64,000 bases of DNA, taken from contig NZ_JAFFQD010000013.1 in assembly GCF_016918565.1 (NCBI RefSeq), positions 52,545-116,544 on the forward strand, given 5' to 3'. Positions 47,573 through 57,033 of this stretch are shown here, piece by piece (the first letter of the stretch is position 1; each line of letters starts with the position of its first letter). Made by a program: the position numbers and the translations under genes. The notes beneath the pieces were generated by a model. That model saw only the letters and a list, made by a program, of their open reading frames with translations, was not told where the DNA came from and did not search any database. Source of the stretch: Desulfogranum marinum (GTDB lineage Bacteria > Desulfobacterota > Desulfobulbia > Desulfobulbales > Desulfobulbaceae).

Positions 47573-48145
47573 ATGAAGGTGTATACCGGTGGTGGGGATA
47601 AAGGAAAGACAAGTTTATTTTCTGGTGAACGTGTTGCGAAGTATAGTTTGCGCATCGATTCCTATGGTGATCTGGATGAGTTGAATTCTGTTATTGGCGC
47701 AATTCATTCCCATCTACCAGAGAATACCGAAAGCATAAAAAATGAGTTGTTGCATATTCAGGCCCGATTATTTCAAGCAGGTGCTTGGCTTGCTACTACT
47801 CCGGAGTCTTCTGCCATTGATTTTTTAGAAGAACTTGAAGAGTCCGTCGTCAAAGATTTGGAAAATAAAATAGATGAGTTAACAGCAGAATTGACACCAC
47901 TTAAGGAATTCATCCTTCCTGGAGGAACTCCAGGTGCTTCCTGGGCACATATTGGCCGCACTGTTTGTAGAAGGTGTGAACGAAAAGTTACGCAACTGGT
48001 TGAAGAGGAAAAAGGAAGTAAAATTGATAGTGCATTACAGGTTATTTTAGTCTACCTCAACCGCCTTTCAGACTATTTGTTTGTTGTTGCCAGGTTTGCT
48101 AATAAGGCTGAAGGTAGACCTGATCAAGTATGGCGACAACCATGA
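47573..48145 (+). CDS. pduO: PduO-type ATP:cob(I)alamin adenosyltransferase
   Basis: Makes adenosylcobalamin, the cofactor of methylmalonyl-CoA mutase, from ATP and cob(I)alamin. Started at ATG 47573 behind AAGGAGAGAG, giving 190 residues; the frame runs back to 47534. VYTGGGDKGKTSLFSGE is the ATP loop, RIDSYGDLDELNS and RRCERKVTQL are the other family blocks. The stop overlaps the next gene by four bases (ATGA), tying it to a flavin reductase. The location 10 kb from scpA on the other strand fits supply of cofactor to that enzyme. Confidence 0.93.
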   Translation: MKVYTGGGDKGKTSLFSGERVAKYSLRIDSYGDLDELNSVIGAIHSHLPENTESIKNELLHIQARLFQAGAWLATTPESSAIDFLEELEESVVKDLENKIDELTAELTPLKEFILPGGTPGASWAHIGRTVCRRCERKVTQLVEEEKGSKIDSALQVILVYLNRLSDYLFVVARFANKAEGRPDQVWRQP

Positions 48146-48807
48146 AAAAAGGCAGGTCTAATTTTGTAGTAACTCTGGAAAAACGTAGGTGGTTATCTCA
48201 GGACACCTATGAAGTAACTTTCAATAAGCCTGAGGATTTCTTTTTTCGCAGCGGCCAGCATGTAATTTTTCATATGGGCGGGGAAGAGCGTGATTATACT
48301 ATAGTCTCGCCGGAAAATGACAGTTGCTTGGTATTTCTTGTTAAAGAAATGAAGGGAGGGGTGGTCAGTAAGCAACTTGCTGGAATTCCCATTGGTACGG
48401 AATTGAAAATGACCGGACCTGGTGGATATTTGGTCGAAAGGCCGACTCAAAAACAACGAGTGCTTGTAGCAACAGGTACTGGGATAGCTCCTTTTTGCTC
48501 GATGATAGCCAGTGGTATGAATGCTGCTTTTTTGCTATACGGTGTACGCAATCAAGAGAGTCTTCATTATAATAGCCTTTTTGAAGGAACTGCGCTTCAT
48601 TATATAAAATGTTTATCTGTTGAAGCTTGCATGAAAAACAGCAGCACATGCTATGATGGGCACGTGACTGGTTTTATCAAAGATATTTTGCCGGTTGGTC
48701 AATATGAATTCTACTTGTGCGGTAAATGGGATATGATAAAAGATGTTACTCACGTCATTGATACCCGTTTTCCTGATGCAAACATATATAGCGAAGGGTT
48801 TTACTAA
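48142..48807 (+). CDS. FNR-like FAD/NAD(P) oxidoreductase, possible cob(II)alamin reductase
   Basis: Single-module flavin reductase of 221 residues (start ATG 48142 in the ATGA overlap). FRSGQHVIFHMGG and RDYTIVSPE form the FAD site (the RxYT motif), GTGIAPFCSMI the pyridine-nucleotide loop, and FYLCGKWDMIKDV the C-terminal CG motif. No iron-sulfur or heme domain. Translational coupling to the adenosyltransferase suggests it reduces cob(II)alamin to the cob(I) state that enzyme needs; this role is inferred from context, the class is secure. Confidence 0.85.
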   Translation: MKKGRSNFVVTLEKRRWLSQDTYEVTFNKPEDFFFRSGQHVIFHMGGEERDYTIVSPENDSCLVFLVKEMKGGVVSKQLAGIPIGTELKMTGPGGYLVERPTQKQRVLVATGTGIAPFCSMIASGMNAAFLLYGVRNQESLHYNSLFEGTALHYIKCLSVEACMKNSSTCYDGHVTGFIKDILPVGQYEFYLCGKWDMIKDVTHVIDTRFPDANIYSEGFY

Positions 48808-49775
48808 ACACAGATAGAAATTTAATTATTCCTTCGCTGATGCGTTTTTCAGGGGAAACGTAAATGTCTCCTTTTGGTGACGGTAAAAGACTCGGTTAAC
48901 CTGTTATCGATGCTCCGTATTGATTTTTTCTTTTATTATTATATTGGATAAATACAAAACAACCCTTGACTGTATCGGGTTTGGTTTGGTATAGAAAATG
49001 TACCAATGACGCATAGGCGCCTTTAAGGGGGATAAAATTCAGAGTAAGTCGGGATGCTCATAGGTTAATTTTGGAGTCTCAAAAGATTCTATACCAAAAA
49101 AAAATTACCTGTTGATTATTCCGGTTTTTCGGTTTTTGTCCCGTCCCATTTTTATAGGTTCCTGTCCTATCAACAACACTTCATCAAGGAGGGTTCTGTA
49201 GGATGTATTCTTCAACGTTTTTGTATTCATCATCCGCCGAGATCTTTGATCCGGTATCGTACACTTTGGCACTTTTTCTGCCTCAACGGTCATTAAAAGT
49301 CCAAACCATGAACACCTGTTGTTCAACAGATTTCTATTTATCATCTCAGCTTGATTGATATTGGCTGCTTCATGATTGTATGGAGAGTTTATACAATTAT
49401 TCAATCTGCAGCAGACTCTCTTTATATCAATGGTACACTGCCTGCATGCATGGTGTTGCTTCTTTGCAGCATTTTTCTAGATTTTGCTCCATCCTGCTAT
49501 TTTGCATTATTGCCTTTCGCGGAACCTTGGCTACACTCTCGGCGAGAGAGTCTGTGGAGAAGTCAATACTTTGCATAAAAAAGAATCGATATTGCTATAT
49601 GTAATGTTGGATAGATCTAAAAACAATTAACACTTTATGAAGGGAGGATTTGTTGTCTCGATCTTAAGCAATTGTTTAAGGAAATTAACGCTACTCGTAA
49701 TCTCATAAGGATTAACGATAGCAAAAAAAACTCACATAAGTGAGAAAAGGTAACCACATCATCAAGGAGAACGAA
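48808..49775. other. long intergenic region upstream of the acetate transporter
   Basis: Nearly 1 kb without a convincing gene. A promoter-like pair is at 48966-48995 and a small CTCACATAAGTGAG stem near 49730. The minus-strand frame 49105-49404 is open but has no ribosome binding site and no known motif. Confidence 0.5.
48966..48995 (+). promoter_or_regulatory. promoter-like sequence, long leader to the acetate transporter
   Basis: TTGACT, 18-base spacer, TATAGA. If used it would give an untranslated leader of about 780 bases before the transporter, or a separate small RNA. Confidence 0.4.
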
Positions 49776-50378
49776 ATGGCTGATGCAACACCCCAAGGAA
49801 ATCCCGCAGTTGTTGGACTGGCAGGCTTTGCTACTACGACTTTATTGCTTCAATTTCACAATCTTGGCTTATGCGGAACAGGAGTAATTTTTTGTTGTGC
49901 ACTTGCTTTTGGTGGTGGTGCCCAACTTCTGGCAGGTCTTCAGGAATTTAAAGCCGGAAATAATTTTGGCTACAGTGCCTTCTCATCCTACGGTGCGTTC
50001 TGGATCGCCCTTGCATTCATTTTTCTGTTATTAGATTTACAAGGCGCTCCAAATAGCTGGGTTGGTGCACACCTTAAAATTGGAGCAGGGGATCTTGGTT
50101 GGTTCTTGGTAGCGTATACCTGTTATACGGTAATTTTATGGATCGGTTCATTTGCGGTTCATACGGCAATGATATTTACGTTCACAACACTTCTTATCGG
50201 CTTTATAGGCCTTGATTTGGAAATTTTGGCCGGAATGAAAAGCATTAAAACATTTGTCGCTCTTGACTTGGTTCTTTGTGCCATGGGAGCATATTATATG
50301 ATGGCACATGTAATATTTTTGCAGGTTTTTGGTAGAGATGTCTTACCTGTTGGCAAGGCATGGGCAAAAAAAGGATGA
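49776..50378 (+). CDS. satP: acetate uptake transporter (GPR1/FUN34/YaaH, SatP family)
   Basis: Inner-membrane acetate (and possibly succinate or propionate) transporter, probably proton-coupled. 200 residues with six helices from ATG 49776 (AAGGAG upstream). NPAVVGLAGFATTTLLLQFHN is the family signature NPAPLGL region and FGGGAQLLAGLQEFKAGNNF the second conserved block. The position between B12 and acyl-CoA genes fits short-chain fatty acid metabolism. A strong terminator follows. Confidence 0.9.
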   Translation: MADATPQGNPAVVGLAGFATTTLLLQFHNLGLCGTGVIFCCALAFGGGAQLLAGLQEFKAGNNFGYSAFSSYGAFWIALAFIFLLLDLQGAPNSWVGAHLKIGAGDLGWFLVAYTCYTVILWIGSFAVHTAMIFTFTTLLIGFIGLDLEILAGMKSIKTFVALDLVLCAMGAYYMMAHVIFLQVFGRDVLPVGKAWAKKG

Positions 50379-50533
50379 TGGCACGCTGATCTAATAGTGA
50401 ACTTATGGATGTGCAGAGAGTCTTTTTTCTTTGTTGAAAATGTTGTGAAGAATTTAGGCAAATCCATGCAGTTCACTGCTTATTTACAGTGTCCCCAAGA
50501 AGAGTAATAAAGGGGAATGGCTTTGTTGCTTGT

Positions 50534-50577
50534 CGCCTCTACTACAGTATTTCTTGTAGTAGAGGCGTTTTTTTTTT
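50534..50577 (+). terminator. intrinsic terminator after the acetate transporter
   Basis: CGCCTCTACTAC pairs with GTAGTAGAGGCG around a 10-base loop, followed by a T-run of about ten. Located 155 bp past the stop. The rest of the 50379-50792 gap shows nothing. Confidence 0.9.
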
Positions 50578-50792
50578 CAAAAAACTGGCTCTTGGGATTT
50601 AGCAGAAAAGGCTGCTGAAGTAGAATAGTTTTCTTGTTGTTATAGGTTATTATAGGAGTAACTGTCTGCCACCTATACAAACCTCGGCGTGATTGAACGA
50701 TACAGGGCTCTTTAAAAAATGCGAAAAAGTGTTGTGTAAAGAAGACGTAACTGTGGGTTCTTATATTAATTTGCCATGGACAACCGTTGTTG

Positions 50793-51164
50793 TTAAGCAG
50801 TCTGTAACGAAGTAATAAATTGTAGATCGTCTATTTTCTTTTGAGAGGAGGGTGCCGACTTACAACAATGAGAAAGAATAGTATTTGTATTCTGACATAT
50901 TACGTGTTTTCTAGCAGGAAGGACCGGATCTGCTCTTCTGTAAGAAAAAAAGCCAGATAATCGTTTTTTGTTGTCTAGGATGATGGTTGGGATCATTAGC
51001 ACTTTACTTTGCAAGCTCAACAGGGGGTGACGCGCTACATCAACCGAATAAATTTCCAGATTTTTCTTCTGTTCGCTAATTTGGTTGAGGACTTTTTCTG
51101 TGTGGCGACATCTTGGACAGAGGGCGGATTTGAAGAGGCGGCCCCGTGTTTTTTTCAGTGTCAT
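50793..51164 (-). CDS. thioredoxin-fold protein with CPRC motif
   Basis: A 123-residue protein if started at the internal ATG (51164), or 151 from 51248. LFKSALCPRCRHTEKVL places a CxxC redox pair at the start of a helix, and LMIPTIIL supplies the cis-proline loop, which together indicate the thioredoxin/glutaredoxin fold. The C-terminal tail with extra Cys (HCCKSA) is unusual. Neither start has a strong ribosome binding site. Function could be thiol exchange or metal handling; partner unknown. Confidence 0.7.
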   Translation of the reverse strand: MTLKKTRGRLFKSALCPRCRHTEKVLNQISEQKKNLEIYSVDVARHPLLSLQSKVLMIPTIILDNKKRLSGFFSYRRADPVLPARKHVICQNTNTILSHCCKSAPSSQKKIDDLQFITSLQTA

Positions 51165-51300
51165 TTGGATTGGGTGTTTAAAGAATTGTTTGTGCTTTAT
51201 ACAGGTTGCGGTAATAATATAACATGATAACATGAGAAAGAGTCTCATATTGTTTTCTTCCAGTAAATTGCTTTCAGGACATTAACAAACAATTAACCAT

Positions 51301-52284
51301 ATGGGAAATGACATCTCTGTCACTCTTATCAGTGACCCGGCTTACAGTAAACATGATACCGGCGGTGGGGAACACCCTGAAATACCAGAAAGGTTACAGG
51401 TCATCGCAGATGCACTGCAGGAGAGTCCCTTACAGCCTTTTTTAAAAAGCATGTCACCACGGCCGGCCACCCGTTCGCAATTACTTGTTTTTCATACCGA
51501 AGGTTGGTTGTTTCGCTTTGAGGAGGCTGTGTTAAAGGGGAAGACTTATATCGATCATCCTGATAATCAGGTTGGATATGAATCCTATGATATTGCAACC
51601 CTTTCTGCAGGAGCCGGACTTGTAGGGGTAGATAAGGTTGAGGCAGATAGTGGGACCGTCGTATTTGGGTTGAACCGACCTCCCGGTCACCATGCAGAAC
51701 CCAATATGCCTTTTGGGTTTTGTTTTTTTAATAACTGCGTGATCGCTGCTCGCTACTGGCAGGAGCAATATCATCGTAAACGGATCTGTATTCTTGACTT
51801 TGATGCCCATCACGGCAATGGTATTCAGACTGCTTTTGAGGAAGATCCGGATGCCGCCTATATTTCCATTCATGAACATCCCAGTTTCAGTTATCCCGGA
51901 ACAGGATGGCCGGAGGAGAATGGGCTCGGAGCAGGGAAGGGAACCTTGCTCAACTTGCCCCTCCTTCCTGGAGCAGGCGATGAGCAGGTGAGAGAAACCT
52001 TTGCCGCCATTGTTTCTTTTCTTGAACGATTTCAACCGGAGGCTCTAATTGTCGGCGCAGGCTTTGATGCCCATGTCGACGATGATATGTCAGGCCTCGC
52101 TTTTTCAACCGATATATATTTGGAACTAGGAATGTTTGTCGCAGAGTTAGCTCACACTTTTACTCAGGGGAGATTGCTCTCTTTGCTGGAGGGTGGGTAC
52201 AATATCGAAAAATTAGGGAGTTGTGCCGCCTTGTTCCTTCAGGGAATTGTCAGGTATCGGCAGGAACATAACCCAGGCTTGTAA
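51301..52284 (+). CDS. histone-deacetylase-family lysine deacylase (AcuC-like)
   Basis: Zinc hydrolase that removes acetyl or other acyl groups from lysine or polyamines. 327 residues: RPPGHHAE with the catalytic His pair at 130-131, DFDAHHGNG with zinc ligands D168 and H170, and GAGFDAHVDD with D256. It begins an operon-like run with a CBS-ACT protein (25 bp on), an ADP-forming acyl-CoA synthetase and a CoA-transferase-GNAT fusion, matching the AcuC part of the Bacillus acuABC system. The substrate is inferred to be an acylated enzyme of acyl-CoA metabolism. Confidence 0.9.
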   Translation: MGNDISVTLISDPAYSKHDTGGGEHPEIPERLQVIADALQESPLQPFLKSMSPRPATRSQLLVFHTEGWLFRFEEAVLKGKTYIDHPDNQVGYESYDIATLSAGAGLVGVDKVEADSGTVVFGLNRPPGHHAEPNMPFGFCFFNNCVIAARYWQEQYHRKRICILDFDAHHGNGIQTAFEEDPDAAYISIHEHPSFSYPGTGWPEENGLGAGKGTLLNLPLLPGAGDEQVRETFAAIVSFLERFQPEALIVGAGFDAHVDDDMSGLAFSTDIYLELGMFVAELAHTFTQGRLLSLLEGGYNIEKLGSCAALFLQGIVRYRQEHNPGL

Positions 52285-52308
52285 AGGATTAGAGGAGTAA
52301 ATAATACA

Positions 52309-52959
52309 ATGTTTGTCCATTATTACATGACACCAACTCCCATTACCATCGGGCCTGAGCAAACGGTTCCCGAAGCGATCGAGATACTCAATACCCATAA
52401 ATTTCGCCATATTCCTGTGGTGGACGACAATGGAGTATTGCTGGGCATGCTGACTGACCGAGATTTGCGTTCTGCGACCCCGTCCACTGTAGCACGAAGC
52501 AAGGAACGCCGGAATGTTGAACAAAAAGTAAATAATACGCCGGTTTCAGTGGTTATGTCCGTTGATTGTCTCTCACTGAACCGTCTGTCAACCCTTGATA
52601 GAGCTCTTTTGCTTCTTCAGGCTGAGAATGTCGGCGCACTTCCTGTGCTTAACGATAGTCGCCAGGTCATAGGTATTTTTTCGGCGATGGATTTAATGAA
52701 GGCCTATCGATTTCTTTTTGGGCTGGGAGAAAAAGGATCCGCACTGGTATCCATTGAGGATGACGGTGATGCAGAGGCGTTAAGTAAAATAGTCAAGGCG
52801 ATGGAGAAGACCCATGTTGCTTTTACCCGTCTTATCAGGGCTAAAGGGACCGAACAGGAACCACCAATGATTTATCTTCGCATAAATACCTACAATATTC
52901 GTGCTGTACATAAGGCTATAGAAGCAGCCGGATTCACCATTCATGTCCCTAAACTCTAA
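52309..52959 (+). CDS. CBS-ACT regulatory protein (AcuB-like)
   Basis: 216 residues: two CBS domains (about 5-60 with FRHIPVVDDNGVLLGMLTDR, and 80-135 with VGALPVLNDSRQVIGIFSAM) followed by an ACT-like domain (about 145-216, ending in AVHKAIEAAGFTIHVPKL). This order is that of AcuB. Nucleotides would bind the CBS pair and a small metabolite the ACT part. It lies between the deacylase and the acyl-CoA synthetase, so it is a plausible sensor for that module. Confidence 0.85.
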   Translation: MFVHYYMTPTPITIGPEQTVPEAIEILNTHKFRHIPVVDDNGVLLGMLTDRDLRSATPSTVARSKERRNVEQKVNNTPVSVVMSVDCLSLNRLSTLDRALLLLQAENVGALPVLNDSRQVIGIFSAMDLMKAYRFLFGLGEKGSALVSIEDDGDAEALSKIVKAMEKTHVAFTRLIRAKGTEQEPPMIYLRINTYNIRAVHKAIEAAGFTIHVPKL

Positions 52960-52971
52960 AAGAGGTCTGTT

Positions 52972-55089
52972 GTGGAAAGACTATTCTATCCTCAGTCAAT
53001 AGCAGTCATTGGAGCATCTAAAACTGTCGGAAAGGTTGGATATGAGGTTCTGAAAAATATTGTCAACGGTGGATTTGAGGGGCCGATTATCCCGGTAAAT
53101 CAAGCGGGAGGGGAGTTGTTGGGACTCAAAGTGTATCCTGAAATTAACGACTACCCCGACGCAATAGATATGGCTGTCATAGCTGTACCTGCAGAACAGG
53201 TACCTGATTCGGCAAGGTCGGCTGTGTACAAGAAGGTGACCGCAGTGGTCGTGGTTGCATCCGGGTTTAAGGAGAGTGGGGTCAAGGGGAAGGAGCTGGA
53301 AGAAGAACTGGTACAGGTTTGTCGGCGGGGGAATGTGCGTCTTCTGGGGCCGAACTGTCTGGGCCTGATCAATACTGAAAATAATCTCAATGCGTCTTTT
53401 TCTAAGCGGGGACCTAAACCGGGAAGCATGGCCATTTTTTCCCAATCAGGTGCATTGTGTACCTCCATGATGGACCTTGCCGAAAGCCGGGAATTAGGTG
53501 TCTCGAAATCAATATCCATTGGGAATAAAGCCGATATAACCGAAGTGGAAGTGCTGGAGGCGCTTACCGAAGATGAACAGACAAAAGTCATCGTCGGTTA
53601 TCTTGAGGATATCAGCGATGGCGATGGTTTTGTTAAGGCCGCAGAAGCGGCTAGTACCAAAAAACCGGTGGTTATTTTAAAAGCAGGCACAACTGCTGCC
53701 GGGAAAAGGGCTGCATCCATTCACACTGGTGTGGTCAGTGGCAAAGATACAGCCTATGGGGCGGCCTTTAAACGTGCCGGCATTTGCCGTGCAGACACAT
53801 TTGAGGCCTTGTTTGATTATTCTGCAGCTTTGGCCATGCAACCCTGCCCGAAAGGCAACCGTGTTTTTATCATAACTAATGCTGGGGGACCAGGAACCAT
53901 CGCCGCTGATGCTGTGGAGAAGGAAGGGCTCGAAGTTGCTGGAATAAGCAGTAATCTGAAAACAACCATTCAACATATTCTTCCTGCCGCAGCCAAGGTG
54001 AATAATCCCATTGATGTCTCTGCTGATGCCGAGCCTGACGATTATGCCAACCTGTTAACAGAGGCATTAAAAGATGAAAGTGTAGATGCGATTCTTTTTC
54101 TACTTGCACCACAGTATTTGAAGCACCCTAAAGATACAGCGCGAATTATCGCTGCAACCCAGGATTTCAGCAAGCCGGTACTTGCCTCGTTTCTTGGCGG
54201 TGATGATATGATGCCTAGCAGAACGGAAATGGCAGCAGGAAGACTGCCCTTCTACGACACACCGGAACGTGCTGTGGCTGCACTGAGGACAATGTATAAC
54301 TATGGGGCTTGGAAAAACAGACCAGCCAGGCATGTGGTTAGGTTTCCAGTTAATCGACGCCGTGTGGAAAGGATTATTACCAGAAGGCAGCGAACCGGTA
54401 GATTGCGTTTGGGCGAGGTCAAGTCTAAAGATATTTTAAAAGCCTACGGCTTTTATACCCTGGAAGGGAGGTTAACCGTCAGTCCTGAGCAAGCGGTGGA
54501 AATTGCCAAATTTATCGGCTTTCCGGTTGCAATGAAAATTGTTTCTCCCAACATTGTCCACAAATCTGATATGGGAGGGGTGAAGCTAAACGTCGGCTCC
54601 GGTCAAGCCGTTGCTGATGCCTTTGAATTGATGATGTTACGGATTAAAAAGCATGCACCGGAAGCACATATTGAAGGCATATATGTGGAAAAAATGGCTG
54701 AAAGCGGAATGGAAGTGATTCTCGGTATGACCCGTGATCCTCAGTTTGGGCCCATGCTTATGTTTGGTCTTGGTGGTATTTTCGTGGAAATGATGAAAGA
54801 CGTGGCCTTTCACCTTGCACCTATTACCGAAGAAGAGGCGGTGCAGATGCTGAAAGCCACACGTTCCTACGAACTGCTAAAAGGGAAGCGAGGTATCAAG
54901 GAGGTGGACATTAATGCCATTGCTGTGTGTTTGCAGCGAATAAGTCAGCTGGCTACCGACTTTCCACAGATAAATGAAATTGACATCAATCCGCTCATTG
55001 TCGGGGAACTCGGCAATGAACCTGTTGTTGCAGATGCAAGAATGACCTTTGCGACTTCTGTACCATTGCGCCCCAAAACAAGCTGGTAA
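52972..55089 (+). CDS. ADP-forming acyl-CoA (acetyl-CoA) synthetase, fused alpha-beta
   Basis: Converts acyl-CoA, ADP and phosphate to acid, CoA and ATP, conserving energy from acetyl-CoA. 705 residues from a GTG start (AGAGGT upstream), 12 bp after the CBS-ACT gene. The alpha part has the CoA-binding Rossmann domain (AVIGASKTVGKVGYEVL) and LLGPNCLGL, with the phospho-His candidate H251 in SIHTGVVSGKD. The beta part (from about 485) is an ATP-grasp domain with FPVAMKIVSPNIVHKSDMGG and EIDINPLIV. The phospho-His is present, so the chain is probably active, unlike Pat-type chimeras. Acetate is the likely but unproven acid. Confidence 0.9.
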   Translation: MERLFYPQSIAVIGASKTVGKVGYEVLKNIVNGGFEGPIIPVNQAGGELLGLKVYPEINDYPDAIDMAVIAVPAEQVPDSARSAVYKKVTAVVVVASGFKESGVKGKELEEELVQVCRRGNVRLLGPNCLGLINTENNLNASFSKRGPKPGSMAIFSQSGALCTSMMDLAESRELGVSKSISIGNKADITEVEVLEALTEDEQTKVIVGYLEDISDGDGFVKAAEAASTKKPVVILKAGTTAAGKRAASIHTGVVSGKDTAYGAAFKRAGICRADTFEALFDYSAALAMQPCPKGNRVFIITNAGGPGTIAADAVEKEGLEVAGISSNLKTTIQHILPAAAKVNNPIDVSADAEPDDYANLLTEALKDESVDAILFLLAPQYLKHPKDTARIIAATQDFSKPVLASFLGGDDMMPSRTEMAAGRLPFYDTPERAVAALRTMYNYGAWKNRPARHVVRFPVNRRRVERIITRRQRTGRLRLGEVKSKDILKAYGFYTLEGRLTVSPEQAVEIAKFIGFPVAMKIVSPNIVHKSDMGGVKLNVGSGQAVADAFELMMLRIKKHAPEAHIEGIYVEKMAESGMEVILGMTRDPQFGPMLMFGLGGIFVEMMKDVAFHLAPITEEEAVQMLKATRSYELLKGKRGIKEVDINAIAVCLQRISQLATDFPQINEIDINPLIVGELGNEPVVADARMTFATSVPLRPKTSW

Positions 55090-55155
55090 CCCCGACCCGG
55101 ATGAGCAATTCGGGATAGAACGCAGCGAATTCTTCCTTTTACTCCTAGGAACACC

Positions 55156-57033
55156 ATGGAATACGATACCGATTGGCAAGAAAAATACAGCGATATGATC
55201 TCGACTCCAACCAAGGCGCTTGCTCATTTGCGGCCGGGACAGAGGGTTTTTATAGGGACAGGATGCGGCGCGCCGCAAATGCTCATTACTGCCATGACCA
55301 GGCGGGCAGGGCAATTGGCTAATGTTGAGATTATTCAACTCATCACCAAGGGAAACGCTCCCTATGCCGAAAAGAAAATGACCGAATGTTTTGCTATTAA
55401 CGCCTTTTTTATCAGCTCTAATATTCGCGAAGTTATTCAAGAAGGGCTCGGTGATTATACCCCTATTCTAATGTCTGATATTCCCGATTTGTTGAATACC
55501 GGAATCATGCCCATAGATATTGCGCTTATTCAGGTAACGCCGCCTGATAAGACAGGTAAGGTCAGTTTGGGAATATCGGTGGATATTGTTCGCAGTGCTG
55601 CTGACAATGCCTCTCTGGTTATTGCAGAGGTGAATCCAAATATGCCATGGACCCACGGCGATACCTTGGTAGATGTTTATGATCTGGATATTTTAGTCCC
55701 TGTGGACCACCCAATCCTTGAACGCCAGATAGACCCACCCAACGAAATAAGCAGGAAGATAGCCAGGGAAGTAGCAGCGTTAATTCCCAATGGTTCCACC
55801 ATCGAGCTTGGTCTTGGCCGTGTACCCGGGTACGGACGAATTCCACAGGTGGTCATGGAGTTTCTCCATGAACGAAAAGATATCGGATTTCATACGGAAA
55901 TGATTTCAGATACTATCATCCCGCTTATCGAATCCGGTGCTGTTACCGGGGCAAGGAAAACCATAGATAAAGGGAAAATCACGGCCAGTTTTTGTATGGG
56001 ATCAAAGAAACTCTATGATTTTATCCATGATAATCCTTTGTTTAGTTTTCGACCGACCGAATATATTAACGACCCCGCCGTGATTGGTAAGCAAAAACGA
56101 ATGGTGGCGGTGAATATGGCCCTGGAGGTGGATTTAACCGGCCAGGTTTGCTCTGATTCCGTGGGTGGCAGTTTCTATTCCGGTATTGGTGGCCAGATTG
56201 ATTTCAACCGCGGGGCCTCTAAATCTGAGGCGGGGCGAGCCATTATTTGTCTACCTTCTCTTGATGAATACGGTACCGGTTCGCGGATAGTCACCACCCT
56301 CCGCCCTGGATCAGGGGTGGTCATAACCCGTGGTACTGTTCATTATATAGCGACCGAATATGGTGTTGCCTATCTTCACGGCAAATCTATCCAGGAAAGA
56401 GTGATGGCATTGATTTCTATTGCTCATCCGGATTACAGGGAGCAACTGTTTAAAGAGGCGGTTGATGCCAAATATCTTCGGCCTGATTTGGCCCGCTTCG
56501 GCAGCCGTTTCTTCGTGCCCGGTGAGGAGGCCATGATAGCAGCCTACCTGATGCCTGACGGCACCAATGTCGCTATTCGTTCCATCCGGCCTACAGACGA
56601 GCCCCATATGCGCGATTTGGTTTATAATCTTTCCCAGGAAACCATCTATTACCGGTTCATGAGTAACCAACGTTTTACCCACCGCCACATTCAGGATTTT
56701 GTCTACATTGATCACCGTCGTGATGTGTGTATCGTCGGCACCATTCCCGAAGCAAGTGGTGATCAGATTGTTGCCGTCGGCAGGTATTACCTTAATGAAA
56801 AAACGAATATGGCCGAGGTGGCCTTTATTGTACGTGATAACTGGCAAAACAAGGGATTAGGTACCTTTTTCTTTCAACACCTTATCAAAATTGCAAAAAG
56901 AAACGGTATTGCTGGTTTTACAGCCGAAGTCTTACTTGACAATAAGCGGATGCAGAATGTTTTTAACAATTCAGGGTTGAGGGTCGAGAGCAAGATTGAA
57001 GAAGGTGTTTATAGTTTTGATATGGAATTTTGA
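55156..57033 (+). CDS. acetyl-CoA hydrolase/CoA-transferase fused to a GNAT acetyltransferase
   Basis: 625 residues with two functions. Residues 1 to about 440 are a family I CoA-transferase of the acetyl-CoA hydrolase/4-hydroxybutyrate type; the catalytic Glu is E248 in GFHTEMISD and GGQIDFNRGA is the second signature. Residues about 470-625 are a GNAT domain with the acetyl-CoA loop in RDNWQNKGLGTFFF, resembling the acyltransferases that acetylate acyl-CoA synthetases. 66 bp after the synthetase gene. Together with the deacylase and AcuB-like genes the GNAT part fills the AcuA role. The fusion itself is seen directly; control of the synthetase is inference. Confidence 0.9.
   Translation: MEYDTDWQEKYSDMISTPTKALAHLRPGQRVFIGTGCGAPQMLITAMTRRAGQLANVEIIQLITKGNAPYAEKKMTECFAINAFFISSNIREVIQEGLGDYTPILMSDIPDLLNTGIMPIDIALIQVTPPDKTGKVSLGISVDIVRSAADNASLVIAEVNPNMPWTHGDTLVDVYDLDILVPVDHPILERQIDPPNEISRKIAREVAALIPNGSTIELGLGRVPGYGRIPQVVMEFLHERKDIGFHTEMISDTIIPLIESGAVTGARKTIDKGKITASFCMGSKKLYDFIHDNPLFSFRPTEYINDPAVIGKQKRMVAVNMALEVDLTGQVCSDSVGGSFYSGIGGQIDFNRGASKSEAGRAIICLPSLDEYGTGSRIVTTLRPGSGVVITRGTVHYIATEYGVAYLHGKSIQERVMALISIAHPDYREQLFKEAVDAKYLRPDLARFGSRFFVPGEEAMIAAYLMPDGTNVAIRSIRPTDEPHMRDLVYNLSQETIYYRFMSNQRFTHRHIQDFVYIDHRRDVCIVGTIPEASGDQIVAVGRYYLNEKTNMAEVAFIVRDNWQNKGLGTFFFQHLIKIAKRNGIAGFTAEVLLDNKRMQNVFNNSGLRVESKIEEGVYSFDMEF

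Noticed and set aside
49105..49404. 99-codon minus-strand ORF ahead of the acetate transporter
   Set aside because: No ribosome binding site at any start and unusual residue composition.
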